NCBI RefSeq assembly: GCF_000960995.1
Contig: NZ_CP009432.1
Location: 80,523-144,522 of the forward strand
DNA from: Burkholderia glumae LMG 2196 = ATCC 33617
GTDB lineage: Bacteria; Pseudomonadota; Gammaproteobacteria; Burkholderiales; Burkholderiaceae
Direction: 5' to 3'
Length of the DNA: 64,000 nt
The translations under genes were made by a program, and so were the position numbers. The notes beneath the pieces were generated by a model. The model saw nothing but the letters and a program-made list of their open reading frames with translations. It did no database searches and was not told the origin of the DNA. Shown piece by piece: positions 52,457-61,731 of this stretch (positions are counted from its first letter, which is position 1; each line of letters begins with the position of its first letter).

Positions 52457-54016
52457 ATGCGAAACAATCTTCCGGTGACAGGTGTCGAATTCGATTATCC
52501 CGAAACCAGCATGCTGGTTTCGGCTACCGATCTCTCCAGTCGAATCGAATACTGCAATCCGGCTTTCGTCGAGGTTTCGGGGTTTTCCCGCGAGGAACTC
52601 ATCGGCCAGCCACACAATCTCATCCGCCACCCCAGCATGCCGCCCCAGGCGTTTGAAGACATGTGGGCAACCATCAAGGCCGGGCGCTCATGGACGGCGC
52701 TGGTGAAGAATCGCCGCAAAAACGGCGACCACTATTGGGTCCGCGCCAATGTCACGCCGATCGTGCGGCGCGGAAAGACAGTGGGCTATCTGAGCGTTCG
52801 CACCAAACCGCGCCGCGACGAGATCCGCGAAGCGGAGGCGCTCTACGCTCGGCTGAACAGCGGCGCTCATCACGGCGTGCGCCTGCGCCGCGGGCAGGTC
52901 GTGCGCCCAGGCCTGTTGCATGTGTTCGACCTCTGGCGCGGGGCCGGGCTGCCCGCGCATATCGCGGCAGCCGGCGCGGCCGGTATGGCGGCCATTGCGT
53001 CGCTTCTCGCGGTCGCGGACCGGCTCTCGGGTTCGGCATTGTTATCGCTGGCGCTCGCGGCGTCCGCCGTCGGCACGGGGCTGCCGGCATTGCTGGTAGC
53101 CAGGCGCGCCCAGCAGCGGATTGCCGAATTGGAGCAGATCGGCGGCCGGATCGCCGCCGGCGATCTGACCGTCGACGTGCCGGTTGCGGCGGGGGCCTGC
53201 ACGAGCGGGACCTTGCGGGCCTTGGCGCAGTTGCGCGTGAGCCTCGTCGCGATCGTGTCCGACGTGCGGATGCAGATCGATCAGATGAAGTCGGTCTCAC
53301 AGGAAGTGGCCAGAGGCAATATCGACCTGTCACGGCGGACCGAAGTGCAGGCCGCATCGCTGCAGGAAACGGCGGCGTCGCTCGAGCAATTGACCGCCAC
53401 GGTGAAGAGCAACTCGCAGGCGGCCACGCAGGCCAACGCCATCGTCGGAGGCGCGCAAGCCGCGACGCGCGGTGGCTGCGAGGCCATCCAACGCACCGAG
53501 TCGACGATGCGCGGTATTTCCGATTCGTCGGACCAGATTCGGGCCATCGTGACGACCATCGACAGCATCGCGTTCCAGACCAACATACTCGCGCTGAACG
53601 CCGCCGTGGAAGCCGCCCGCGCGGGCGAAGCGGGCAAGGGCTTCGCCGTGGTGGCGAGCGAGGTGCGGAATCTGGCGCAGCGCTGTGCCACGGCCGCGCG
53701 GGAAATCAAGGGAATCGCCGATACCAACGCCACGGCGGCGATTGCCGCGTGCGATAGCGTTTCCGGCACCGCGGGCCGTATGGTGGAAATCGAATCGAAC
53801 ATGCAGCAGGTGTTTTCGATCGTGCAATCGATCGTTACCGCCAGCGTCGAGCAGTCTCAAGGCATCGATAGCATCAACAACTCGGTGACGCAGCTTGATA
53901 GCGCGACGCAGCAGAACGCCGCGCTCGTTGAAGAAGGCGCGACGACGGCGGGAAGCCTTGCGAGCCAGGCCAACGTGCTTGATGAAGCGGTGCGCCTGTT
54001 CACGCTACCGGATTGA
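52457..54016 (+). CDS. Aer-like energy taxis receptor (PAS-MCP)
   Basis: The 519-residue receptor has an N-terminal PAS domain (SSRIEYCNPAFVEVSGFSREELIG, PHNLIRHPSMPPQAFEDMW), a hydrophobic middle (about 165-215), a HAMP-like segment (RIAAGDLTVDVPV) and an MCP signalling domain with IDSIAFQTNILALNAAVEAARAG. This is the layout of Aer, whose PAS binds FAD to sense redox state. The conserved Trp and HPxMP region supports Aer over other PAS receptors; FAD binding is inferred. Its tip has EAGKGF and ASEVRNLAQRC instead of EQGRGF and AGEVRTLAQRS. AGAGGATAGG precedes the start. Confidence 0.92.
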   Translation: MRNNLPVTGVEFDYPETSMLVSATDLSSRIEYCNPAFVEVSGFSREELIGQPHNLIRHPSMPPQAFEDMWATIKAGRSWTALVKNRRKNGDHYWVRANVTPIVRRGKTVGYLSVRTKPRRDEIREAEALYARLNSGAHHGVRLRRGQVVRPGLLHVFDLWRGAGLPAHIAAAGAAGMAAIASLLAVADRLSGSALLSLALAASAVGTGLPALLVARRAQQRIAELEQIGGRIAAGDLTVDVPVAAGACTSGTLRALAQLRVSLVAIVSDVRMQIDQMKSVSQEVARGNIDLSRRTEVQAASLQETAASLEQLTATVKSNSQAATQANAIVGGAQAATRGGCEAIQRTESTMRGISDSSDQIRAIVTTIDSIAFQTNILALNAAVEAARAGEAGKGFAVVASEVRNLAQRCATAAREIKGIADTNATAAIAACDSVSGTAGRMVEIESNMQQVFSIVQSIVTASVEQSQGIDSINNSVTQLDSATQQNAALVEEGATTAGSLASQANVLDEAVRLFTLPD

Positions 54017-54060
54017 GCACGCCGGCGCTGTCCATCCGACTTGATCCCGTCGCATGGGGC

Positions 54061-54816
54061 TGAACTGTACCGCCCCGGATTTTGTGGGGGCTCGGATTCT
54101 TGGGAGAATCGAGCCATGAACAAGAAGGCAATCGAGTTTTCCCCGGAGGTCCGGGAGCGCGCAGTGCGTCTGGTACGCGAGCAGCGTTGCGAACACCCGT
54201 CGATGTGGGCGGCGGTCGAATCGATTGCGCCAATGATCGACGGTACGCCGCAAACGCTGCTCGATTGGGTCAAGCGCGAGGACGTCGACCGAGGGGAACG
54301 TGTTGGCGTGAGCACGGCCGAGCGTGAAGCATCAAGGCCTTGGAGCGTGAGGTGAAGGAGCTGCGCCGAACCAACGAGATCCTCAAGCTGACGAGCGCGT
54401 CTTTCGCCCAGGCGGAGATCGGCCGCCGATTCAGGCTCTGAAGGCCTTCGTCGATCTACATCGCGACAGCTTGGGGGTCGATCCGATCTGCAAGGTCTTG
54501 CGGATTGCCCCGTCGGGCTACCGACCCCACGCTGCGCAGCTTCGCGATCCGTCCAGACGCGGCCCTCGCGCCAAACGCGATGAGATTCGGCAACCGAAGA
54601 TCAAGCGTGTCTGGCAGGCTAACATGCAGGTCTATCGCGTGCCGAAGGTCTGGAAGCAGATGAACCGGGAAGGCATCGTGGTCGCGCGCTGCACGGTCGA
54701 GCGCTTGATGAAACTGCAGGGTTTGCGTGATGCGGTTCGCGGTAAGCGAGTTCGCACAACGATTCCCGATGTGAGCATGCCGCGCCCGTTGGACCGGGTC
54801 AACCGGCAGTTCAAGG
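54061..54816 (+). pseudogene. IS3-family element, N-terminal half
   Basis: It starts with TGAACTGTACCGCCCCGG, an IS3-group end. OrfA (MNKKAIEFSPEVRERAVRLV from 54116) is frameshifted near 54330 but its tail ALEREVKELRRTNEILKL is still readable. OrfB follows with GVDPICKVLRIAPSGYR and VYRVPKVWKQMNREGIVVARCTVERLMK until VNRQFK, where the IS66 end at 54817 cuts it. The C-terminal part of such a protein lies at 9221-9554. Confidence 0.85.
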
Positions 54817-55190
54817 GTAAGCGCTCTTTGAAGGACGCCATTGCACGACGAGGCTGATTCACCGAGGCTACGTGTCCATGTTCAATGAGCGTGGACAGGT
54901 GTGCATGAACGAGCAACACGGAGGTTTGCAGAGCCGGTTGGTGGCCGATCGCAAGCGAGACGGACGGCGCAAGTACGACGAGGATGCGAAGCGCGAGTTG
55001 ATACAGGCGTGTCTGAAGCCAAGGGTGTCGATCGCGCGGACGGCCATGGAGCACGACATCAATCCGAACCTCGTTCGGACGTGGATTTCCAAGTATCAGC
55101 GCGAACAAGCCGCGGGCGAGATAGCCAGCTCCGCGGCGGAGCCGTCACGAGAGGCTCGCGTCGAGTTGTCGACGGCTTCCGTGCCTGAGG

Positions 55191-56405
55191 TGTAGAAGTC
55201 GCGACCCGATCTGACAGTTACCCGTTCCGACGGTGCGTGACTGTCAGATCAGATTCAGGTGGCTCACTTTCTCCTTCCACACCTCCTTGCCCGCGATGAG
55301 CGTCTGCAAAGGCGTGCGACCACAACACATCTTACCTTGATGCGTTCGCTCGCCGTTGTAGTACATCAGCCAAGTATCGAGATCGACCTGCAGTTCCGCC
55401 AGCGTCAGATAGAGCTTGTGGCGGAACGCGACCTGATAAAACTCCTGCAGGATGGTTTTATGGAACCGCTCGCAGATGCCATTGGTCTGCGGATGTCGCG
55501 CCTTGGTTTTGGTGTGCTCGATGTCGTTCAGCGCCAGGTACAGCTGATAATCGTGCGATTCCGGCTTGCCGCAATACTCCGTGCCTCGATCGGTCAGCAT
55601 GCGGATCACACCCATGCCGTGCTCCTCGAAGAACGGCAACACCCGGTCATTGAGCAGATCGGCCGCCGTGATCGGCGTCTTGGTCGTGTACAGCTTGGCC
55701 ATCGCCACTTTGCTGTAGGTGTCGACGAAGGTCTGCTGGTAAATCCGGCCTACGCCCTTGATCGTGCCCACGTAGAACGTGTCCTGCGAGCCCAGATAGC
55801 CGGGATGAGCGGTTTCGATTTCGCCATGAGCCACATCGTCGTCCTGCTTTCTTTCCAGCGCGGCCACCTGGTCCTCGCTCAGCACGATGCCTTTTTCAGC
55901 GACCTGCTTCTCCAGCGCCACGAGCCTCAGCTTGAAGGACGACAATTCGTGACGCAGCCAGATCGAACGAACGCCGGATGCAGACACGAAAATGCCGCGC
56001 CGGCGTAATTCGTTGCTGACCCGAACCTGCCCGTGGGCGGGCTGCTCGATGGCATAGGCCAGCACGGCGATTTCCGTCGCTTCATCGACTCGATTCTTGG
56101 GATTCGGCTTGCGCCGATTGCTGTCGAACAGGGCATCGACGCCGCCCTCGGCCACGGCGTTCTGATAGCGGTAGAACGTATCGCGCGACAGCCCCATCAC
56201 CTTGCAGGCTTTCGACACGTTGCCCAGCTCGGCGGCCAGATTCAGCAGACCGATCTTGTGGCGGATGACATTTTGGTTGAGACTACTCACGGGGTTACTC
56301 CTTGGCGCTTGCGCGCTGTTTTGATGAAGATTCGCACCTCTATCAAAACGGGTAACCCCGCCTCTTGGCAAGGCCTTACTGTCAGATCAAGTCTGAACTT
56401 CTACA
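55191..56405 (-). mobile_element. IS481-family element, 1215 bp, complete, in IS66 tnpA
   Basis: The ends start TGTAGAAGT and a 7-bp CCTGAGG duplication is present. The insertion is absent from IS66 copy 1, so it happened after the copies diverged or recombined. Confidence 0.95.
55244..56290 (-). CDS. IS481-family transposase
   Basis: Same protein as at 25541-26587 with a few substitutions (for example SEDQVAALE instead of SDDQVAALE). HTH and DDE residues are intact. The GTG start at 56290 follows AAGGAG. Confidence 0.93.
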   Translation of the reverse strand: MSSLNQNVIRHKIGLLNLAAELGNVSKACKVMGLSRDTFYRYQNAVAEGGVDALFDSNRRKPNPKNRVDEATEIAVLAYAIEQPAHGQVRVSNELRRRGIFVSASGVRSIWLRHELSSFKLRLVALEKQVAEKGIVLSEDQVAALERKQDDDVAHGEIETAHPGYLGSQDTFYVGTIKGVGRIYQQTFVDTYSKVAMAKLYTTKTPITAADLLNDRVLPFFEEHGMGVIRMLTDRGTEYCGKPESHDYQLYLALNDIEHTKTKARHPQTNGICERFHKTILQEFYQVAFRHKLYLTLAELQVDLDTWLMYYNGERTHQGKMCCGRTPLQTLIAGKEVWKEKVSHLNLI

Positions 56406-56578
56406 CCTGAGGAATCAGCCTTCATGCAGGTCGTCACCTCTGCGGCTGCCCCCACTCCGGCTAAATCGGCTGCGGTGTCCTCGCTGAAGGTGCACTTACC
56501 AAACGGCGTTTCCTTGGAGCTGAGCCAGGCGAACTTCGATGAACTGACGATGCTCGTCCAGATGCTCGGGAGGCTGCC

Positions 56579-56929
56579 GTGTTCCGGTTCGACGAAGGGC
56601 TGAAGGTCTACCTGCATCGCGATCCGGTCGACTTCCGCATGGGCATCAACGGGCTGTCGATCCTGGTCGAACAGGCGATGCGCCTGAACTCAATGACCTC
56701 GGCGCTGTTCGTCTTCGGCAACCGCCGTCGTGATCGAGTCAAGATCCTCGGCTGGGGCGGCAACGGTTTCTGGTTACTGCTCAAGCGACTCGAAGCCGAC
56801 CGCTTCGTCTGGCCGAACGGTGGCGACACGATCACGATCAGCACCGAGCAGTTGCACTGGCTGCTCGACGGCATCGACCTGGCCGTGATCCAGAAGCATC
56901 CCCAGCGATATTACGCGCGGATGAGCTGA
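56579..56929 (+). CDS. tnpB: IS66 accessory protein TnpB, copy 2
   Basis: The 116-residue protein matches that at 11168-11518 and is intact. It overlaps the end of the interrupted tnpA by 26 bases. Confidence 0.92.
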   Translation: MFRFDEGLKVYLHRDPVDFRMGINGLSILVEQAMRLNSMTSALFVFGNRRRDRVKILGWGGNGFWLLLKRLEADRFVWPNGGDTITISTEQLHWLLDGIDLAVIQKHPQRYYARMS

Positions 56930-56954
56930 ACACCACGCAGGTGGCGTGGTCTAA

Positions 56955-58517
56955 TTGGCCATGCCGAACAGCCCCGTCATGCCGAGTGTTGAGCAATACC
57001 AGGCACTGCTCGCCGAACGCGATGCGCTGCGCGGTGAGCTTCGGCTCGTGACGGCTCAGCGCGATCTGGCCGAAGAGAAACTGCGGGCCTACAAGCACGA
57101 ACTGTTCGGCGCCTCGAGCGAGGCGCGCCATGCCGACCAGCTCGGCCTGTTCAACGAAGCCGAGGCGCTGGCGACGACTGCCGACGCGCCCGCGCGCGAG
57201 GATATGCCCGGTACATCGGTCGCGGCCCACACGCGAGGCAAGCGCGGGCGCAAACCACTCGATCCGAATCTGCCGCGCGAGGTCGTGCGGCACGAGCTGC
57301 CCGAGTCCGAACGGTTCTGCGCCCATGACGGCCAGGCCCTCGTCGAGATCGGCGTGGAAACGAGCGAACAGCTCGACGTGATTCCCGAGCAAGTGCGCGT
57401 CGTTCAGCACCAGCGGGTCAAGTACGCGTGCCCATGCTGCGATCTCGGCATCAAGGTCACGCTGGCGCCGACGCGCATCATTCCGCGCGGGCTGCTCACG
57501 GAATCCGCGCTGGCGTGGATCATCACCGGCAAGTATCAGTACGGCATGCCGCTGTATCGTCAGGCCACACTGCTGCGTCGCTTCGGCGGTGACATCTCGT
57601 CGAATACGCTGGCCGCCAGCGTGGTGCGGGTAGGTCTGGCCACGCAGCCGGTGATCAACCTGATGCGCGACGCGCTGCTCGAATCGAACTTGATCTACGG
57701 CGACGAAACCACGTTCCAGGTGCTGAAGGAACCAGGACGAAGGCCGCAGACGAAGAGTTACCTGTGGGCGCAGGTCAACGGCTCGGGGCCGTCCGTGCGG
57801 ATGTTCTCCTACTCGCCCGGGCGCGGTGCTCAACATGCGCAGAAGCTGTATGCCGGTGTACAGCCCGGCACTGCGCTGATGACGGATGGCTACGAGCTCT
57901 ATAACGGCATCGCCCACGATCACCAGCTCGTGCATCTCGGATGCTGGGCACACGTGCGCCGCGGCTTCATCAAGGCCGAGGAGTCGGTGCCGAAGGCGGC
58001 ACGCTCACCGGATCTGCTGGCCACACGCTTCGTGGCACTGATCGGCAAGCTGTTCGCGGCCGAGGCGCGCAGCGCGAAGTGGGAGTCTGAACGTCGGCGA
58101 CGGCTGCGCGCCCGGTACAGCGCCCGCGTGCTCGTCATCATCGAGCGCATGCTAATCGAGCATCTGCCGGGCGTCGTGCCGTCGAGTTTGCTCGGCAAGG
58201 CATTGCAGTACATGAACGGACAGTGGCCCAAGCTGGTCCGCTACGTCGAGAACGGCAACTGGCCGATCTCGAACAACCTGTGCGAGAACGCGATAAGGCC
58301 GTTCGTCGTCGGCCGCAAGGGCTGGCTGTTCTCTGATACGGTCGCCGGTGCGCAGGCCAGTGCCAACCTGTACTCCCTCGTCGAGACGTGCAAGGCGAAC
58401 GGCATCGAGCCGTATCGCTATCTGGTCTGGCTGTTCACCAGGTTGCCGCTCGCTGCAACCGCCGACGACTACGCCGATCTCATGCCTTGGAGAATGTCTG
58501 CTGGCCTCAACCGCTGA
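56955..58517 (+). CDS. tnpC: IS66 transposase TnpC, copy 2
   Basis: The 520-residue protein appears identical to that at 9580-11142, with the N-terminal coiled coil, CPCCD segment, DDE core and NNLCENAIRPF block. It ends 25 bp before the IS66 right end. Confidence 0.92.
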   Translation: MAMPNSPVMPSVEQYQALLAERDALRGELRLVTAQRDLAEEKLRAYKHELFGASSEARHADQLGLFNEAEALATTADAPAREDMPGTSVAAHTRGKRGRKPLDPNLPREVVRHELPESERFCAHDGQALVEIGVETSEQLDVIPEQVRVVQHQRVKYACPCCDLGIKVTLAPTRIIPRGLLTESALAWIITGKYQYGMPLYRQATLLRRFGGDISSNTLAASVVRVGLATQPVINLMRDALLESNLIYGDETTFQVLKEPGRRPQTKSYLWAQVNGSGPSVRMFSYSPGRGAQHAQKLYAGVQPGTALMTDGYELYNGIAHDHQLVHLGCWAHVRRGFIKAEESVPKAARSPDLLATRFVALIGKLFAAEARSAKWESERRRRLRARYSARVLVIIERMLIEHLPGVVPSSLLGKALQYMNGQWPKLVRYVENGNWPISNNLCENAIRPFVVGRKGWLFSDTVAGAQASANLYSLVETCKANGIEPYRYLVWLFTRLPLAATADDYADLMPWRMSAGLNR

Positions 58518-58542
58518 GGGGCGTCGTTAAAAGACCGCGTAC

Positions 58543-58740
58543 CGCAATCTTGTATGCGGAGCCAAACCCTCCAACAGAAGTGACTATGAAAACTGATGTC
58601 ATACCAGTAGACCAATAGCCGAAGGCGCCCACAGTGAGCAGCGTCACGGCCATAATACTGGTAGGAACAATCGTCCGGGCTAGATCGGCTACGAGCGCAC
58701 AGTAGACGTCCTCGGTTTCTAAATTGATTCTCGGCGCCAT
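58543..58740 (-). pseudogene. Diguanylate cyclase, N-terminal part (split by IS66 and inversion)
   Basis: From ATG 58740 the minus strand encodes 66 residues, MAPRINLETEDVYCALVADL and then a hydrophobic region (IMAVTLLTVGAFGYWSTG), ending YKIA at the IS66 end. The last eight bases, AGATTGCG on the minus strand, equal the first eight after IS66 copy 1 at 12059. The reading frame continues there without shift. This is therefore the beginning of the GGDEF protein at 12059-12972. Confidence 0.88.
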
Positions 58741-58800
58741 AGTCGAATGGAGAGACGAGGGTATTGTCAGGTTGTTACGCGAAGGCTTGTATAGTAGGGC

Positions 58801-58920
58801 ATGAAGAAATCGACCGATGCAGTCCGACCGTGCGTTGATCCGCCGATCTCATTAATAGGCTACCGCTTTCCATCTGACGTGATGCCGCAGTTGTTGCTGC
58901 CGTACCAACGCAGACGGTAA
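58801..58920 (+). pseudogene. IS6-family transposase, N-terminal remnant
   Basis: The sequence MKKSTDAVRPCVDPPISLIGYRFPSDV matches the fragment at 32050-32271. It stops at TAA 58918-58920 after 39 codons. Confidence 0.72.
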
Positions 58921-59047
58921 CGGCAGCAGGTGCGTCTTAGTCAAAGGGGCGGCGTCGTTTCATCGGGCTCGGATAACGATTTCAAGATATTGCTGGGGGC
59001 GCCGGGGCCGTGGGGTTTTTGTCCAGACCAGCGCGCCGGCCTCTCGC

Positions 59048-59290
59048 TTACTTGGCTCGGCGGGCAGCCAAGCGCGCATGATACTTCGCGCTCTCCTGGC
59101 GCATGCGCTGCCGCTCGGCGTTGACATAGATCGTGGTGGTTTGCGACGAGCCATGCCCCAACACTTGCTGCAGCACCTCGATCGCCACGCCGGCGGACGC
59201 CGACTGTGTCCCGAACGTGTGCTGAAACACGCGTGGCGAGGTTGCAGCCAGTTGCCGGCGGGCCAGTTCCTCCACATCCGGCGGTTACGC
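59048..59290 (-). pseudogene. Tyrosine recombinase, C-terminal fragment
   Basis: The minus strand encodes ARRQLAATSPRVFQHTFGTQS, VLQQVLGHGSSQTTTIYVNAERQRM and a tail LAARRAK. It matches the end of the broken recombinase at 39811-40896 and includes the second His and the Tyr. The catalytic HxxR Arg region reads FQHTF, with Arg lost. Confidence 0.78.
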
Positions 59291-59336
59291 GAGTATTCGC
59301 GCGGCCATCGCCTCGCAGCGCGCCTACAAAGCACAT

Positions 59337-59640
59337 TTAGAAACAATGTGGCGGTAGAGCATCGGGCGAACGTTGAGGCTGCCCACATTCGGCTAGCGCG
59401 CGGATGGTCGTCTCCGGATCGCGACGGCGATAACGGCTCTGTGCAATGCGCCCGGCGCCTCCGGCTCTGGCGTCACGAAACCGCTTGATCGGCACCCGCG
59501 CGATGCGCGTACCGTCGCGTCGCACAACCCACAGATACTCAAGGCTCGTATCGTCGGTGATCGCGAGATCAACGGCACCGGGCCTACCTATGTGTGGGCA
59601 ATAAGCAGCAGCACCGGCGTGCAGCCGGGCGACACGTGTG
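59337..59640 (-). other. Unidentified coding-like remnant
   Basis: One minus-strand frame reads GAVDLAITDDTSLEYLWVVRRDGTRIARVPIKRF, which looks like protein, but both ends are lost in unrelated sequence. I cannot assign it. Confidence 0.3.
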
Positions 59641-59667
59641 CCGGAGTGCGCCGGAGCTATTCGTCTT

Positions 59668-60783
59668 CTACTTCTGTGCAGCAATTTCCCGGGCGCGGAT
59701 CAGTCGAGCGCGCAGCACGTTGCGGCTGATGCCGAGCAGTCTCGCGGCCTGGATCTGGTTGCGATGGCAAAACTCGAACGCGATGCGCATCACTGTATCC
59801 TCGATATGTTCGAACAGACGATCGCGCTTGTCGTCGAAAAGAGAGCGTAGCGCGGTCTCGAGCGCCTGCTGTACAGTGTGCTGCGCATCGCCGACCGGCG
59901 CGAACGCTCTAGCGGGCACGCTGCACGCAGGGGCGATGTGCAGATCGTCGGCCGCAAGGATTTCGCGATGGCTGACGAGCAGCGCATGGTGAATGACGTT
60001 CTCCAACTCGCGGATGTTGCCGGGCCACGAATGCGCGAGTAGCCGGTGCTCCGCGCTCGTATCGATGCCGCGCGGCTCATAGCCCAGCCGCGCGCAGTAG
60101 TCGTCGACGAAATACCGGGCAAGCGGCAGGATATCGCCGGGCCGATCGCGCAGGCTCGGAATCGCCACCTGCACCACGTTCAGGCGGTAAAACAGATCTT
60201 CGCGAAAATGTCCCGCTGCCACTGCATCCGGAAGATGCACGTTGGTGGCAGCGACGATCCGCACGTCAATCGGGATGCTGCTGCGTGCACCGAGCCGCAC
60301 GATCTCTCGCTCCTGTAGCACTCGCAAAAGCTTCACCTGAACCGATAGTGGCAGATCGCCGATCTCGTCAAGAAACAGAGTGCCGCCGTTCGCAGCTTCA
60401 AACCAGCCGGGCTTCGCACCGAACGCGCCGGTAAACGCCCCCTTCTCGTGGCCAAACAACTCGCTTTCGACTAGCGTTTCTGAAAACGCGCCGCAATTCA
60501 CTGCGACGAACGGTTGATCGCTACGTTGGCTCAACGCATGCACGTGGCGCGCGATTAGCTCCTTACCGGTGCCGGTTTCGCCGACGATCAGGATATTCGC
60601 GTCGCTCGGTGCAACGCGGCGGACGCGATCGAGTAACTGCAGCGAGCTCGGATCGACGAAAACCTGCGTCCGTCTGCGAATCGATGTAGTGAATTGCCGA
60701 CGGTTCGGCAGCCTGAGCACCGGGGCATCGTTAATGGGCTCGTGCTCGGCAGGCCAGATGGAGGAAGAAAGCGGCGAGTTCAT
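59668..60783 (-). CDS. Sigma-54-dependent transcriptional activator without N-terminal regulatory domain
   Basis: The 371-residue protein has a short N-terminus of about 45 residues, then the sigma-54 interaction AAA+ domain with Walker A GETGTGKE (68-75), the loop GAFTGA (115-120), Walker B GGTLFLDEIGDLP and the Arg finger region FREDLFYRLNV. A C-terminal Fis-type HTH (QIQAARLLGISRNVLRARL) follows. With no receiver, GAF or PAS domain it resembles PspF/HrpS/SfnR-type activators, which are controlled by partner proteins or expression level. Its targets should have -24/-12 promoters. IS481 lies 59 bp upstream and may have displaced its regulatory region or neighbours. Confidence 0.9.
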   Translation of the reverse strand: MNSPLSSSIWPAEHEPINDAPVLRLPNRRQFTTSIRRRTQVFVDPSSLQLLDRVRRVAPSDANILIVGETGTGKELIARHVHALSQRSDQPFVAVNCGAFSETLVESELFGHEKGAFTGAFGAKPGWFEAANGGTLFLDEIGDLPLSVQVKLLRVLQEREIVRLGARSSIPIDVRIVAATNVHLPDAVAAGHFREDLFYRLNVVQVAIPSLRDRPGDILPLARYFVDDYCARLGYEPRGIDTSAEHRLLAHSWPGNIRELENVIHHALLVSHREILAADDLHIAPACSVPARAFAPVGDAQHTVQQALETALRSLFDDKRDRLFEHIEDTVMRIAFEFCHRNQIQAARLLGISRNVLRARLIRAREIAAQK

Positions 60784-60842
60784 GGGTAGAAGGTCGATGA
60801 CGGATAGAACTGTTGAGGCTGCACTTGCCCACCTCGCTAATG

Positions 60843-61646
60843 TGTAGAAGTCGCGACCCGATCTGACAGTTACCCGTTCCGACGGTGCGTGACTGTCAGA
60901 TCAGATTCAGGTGGCTCACTTTCTCCTTCCACACCTCCTTGCCCGCGATGAGCGTTTGCAAAGGCGTGCGACCACAACACATCTTACCTTGATGCGTTCG
61001 CTCGCCGTTGTAGTACATCAGCCAAGTATCGAGATCGACCTGCAGTTCCACCAGCGTCAGATAGAGCTTGTGGCGGAACGCGACCTGATAAAACTCCTGC
61101 AGGATGGTTTTATGGAACCGCTCGCAGATGCCATTGGTCTGCGGATGTCGCGCCTTGGTTTTGGTGTGCTCGATGTCGTTCAGCGCCAGGTACAGCTGAT
61201 AATCGTGCGATTCCGGCTTGCCGCAATACTCCGTGCCTCGATCGGTCAGCATGCGGATCACACCCATGCCGTGCTCCTCGAAGAACGGCAGCACCCGGTC
61301 ATTGAGCAGATCGGCCGCCGTGATCGGTGTCTTGGTCGTGTACAGCTTGGCCATCGCCACTTTGCTGTAGGTGTCGACGAAGGTCTGCTGGTAAATCCGG
61401 CCTACGCCCTTGATCGTGCCCACGTAGAACGTGTCCTGCGAGCCCAGATAGCCGGGGTGAGCGGTTTCGATTTCGCCATGAGCTACATCGTCGTCCTGCT
61501 TTCTTTCCAGCGCGGCCACCTGATCGTCGCTCAGCACGATGCCTTTTTCAGCGACCTGCTTCTCCAGCGCCACGAGCCTCAGCTTGAAGGACGACAATTC
61601 GTGACGCAGCCAGATCGAACGAACGCCGGATGCAGACACGAAAATA
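60843..61646 (-). mobile_element. IS481-family element, truncated by a second type of IS66
   Basis: It begins at the terminal repeat TGTAGAAGTCGCG and carries the C-terminal 247 codons of the transposase on the minus strand (60896 onward). At 61647 the sequence changes to an IS66 left end. The HTH and other terminal repeat are missing. Confidence 0.93.
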
Positions 61647-61731
61647 GTAAGCGCGAATTTAAGCGCACCTAGAATTCCCGGATGAATGCGCGCAGGCTTG
61701 CGTCCGCAACCACAACTTGCGGACGCAACCT

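Larger units (their letters stand above)
54872..56604 (+). pseudogene. tnpA: IS66 tnpA interrupted by IS481
   Basis: The gene begins at about 54872, is read to 55190 and resumes after 56412 (CCTGAGG duplicated at 55184-55190 and 56406-56412) to 56604. The IS481 insertion truncates TnpA after about 105 residues. The uninterrupted version is at 11494-12003. Confidence 0.9.
54817..58542 (+). mobile_element. IS66-family element, copy 2, carrying an IS481 insertion
   Basis: It has the same ends as copy 1 in opposite orientation. An IS481 element (1215 bp plus 7-bp duplication) interrupts tnpA. Without it the length is 2504 bp. The flanks (IS3 half on the left, cyclase N-terminus on the right) do not share a duplication. 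Confidence 0.93.
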
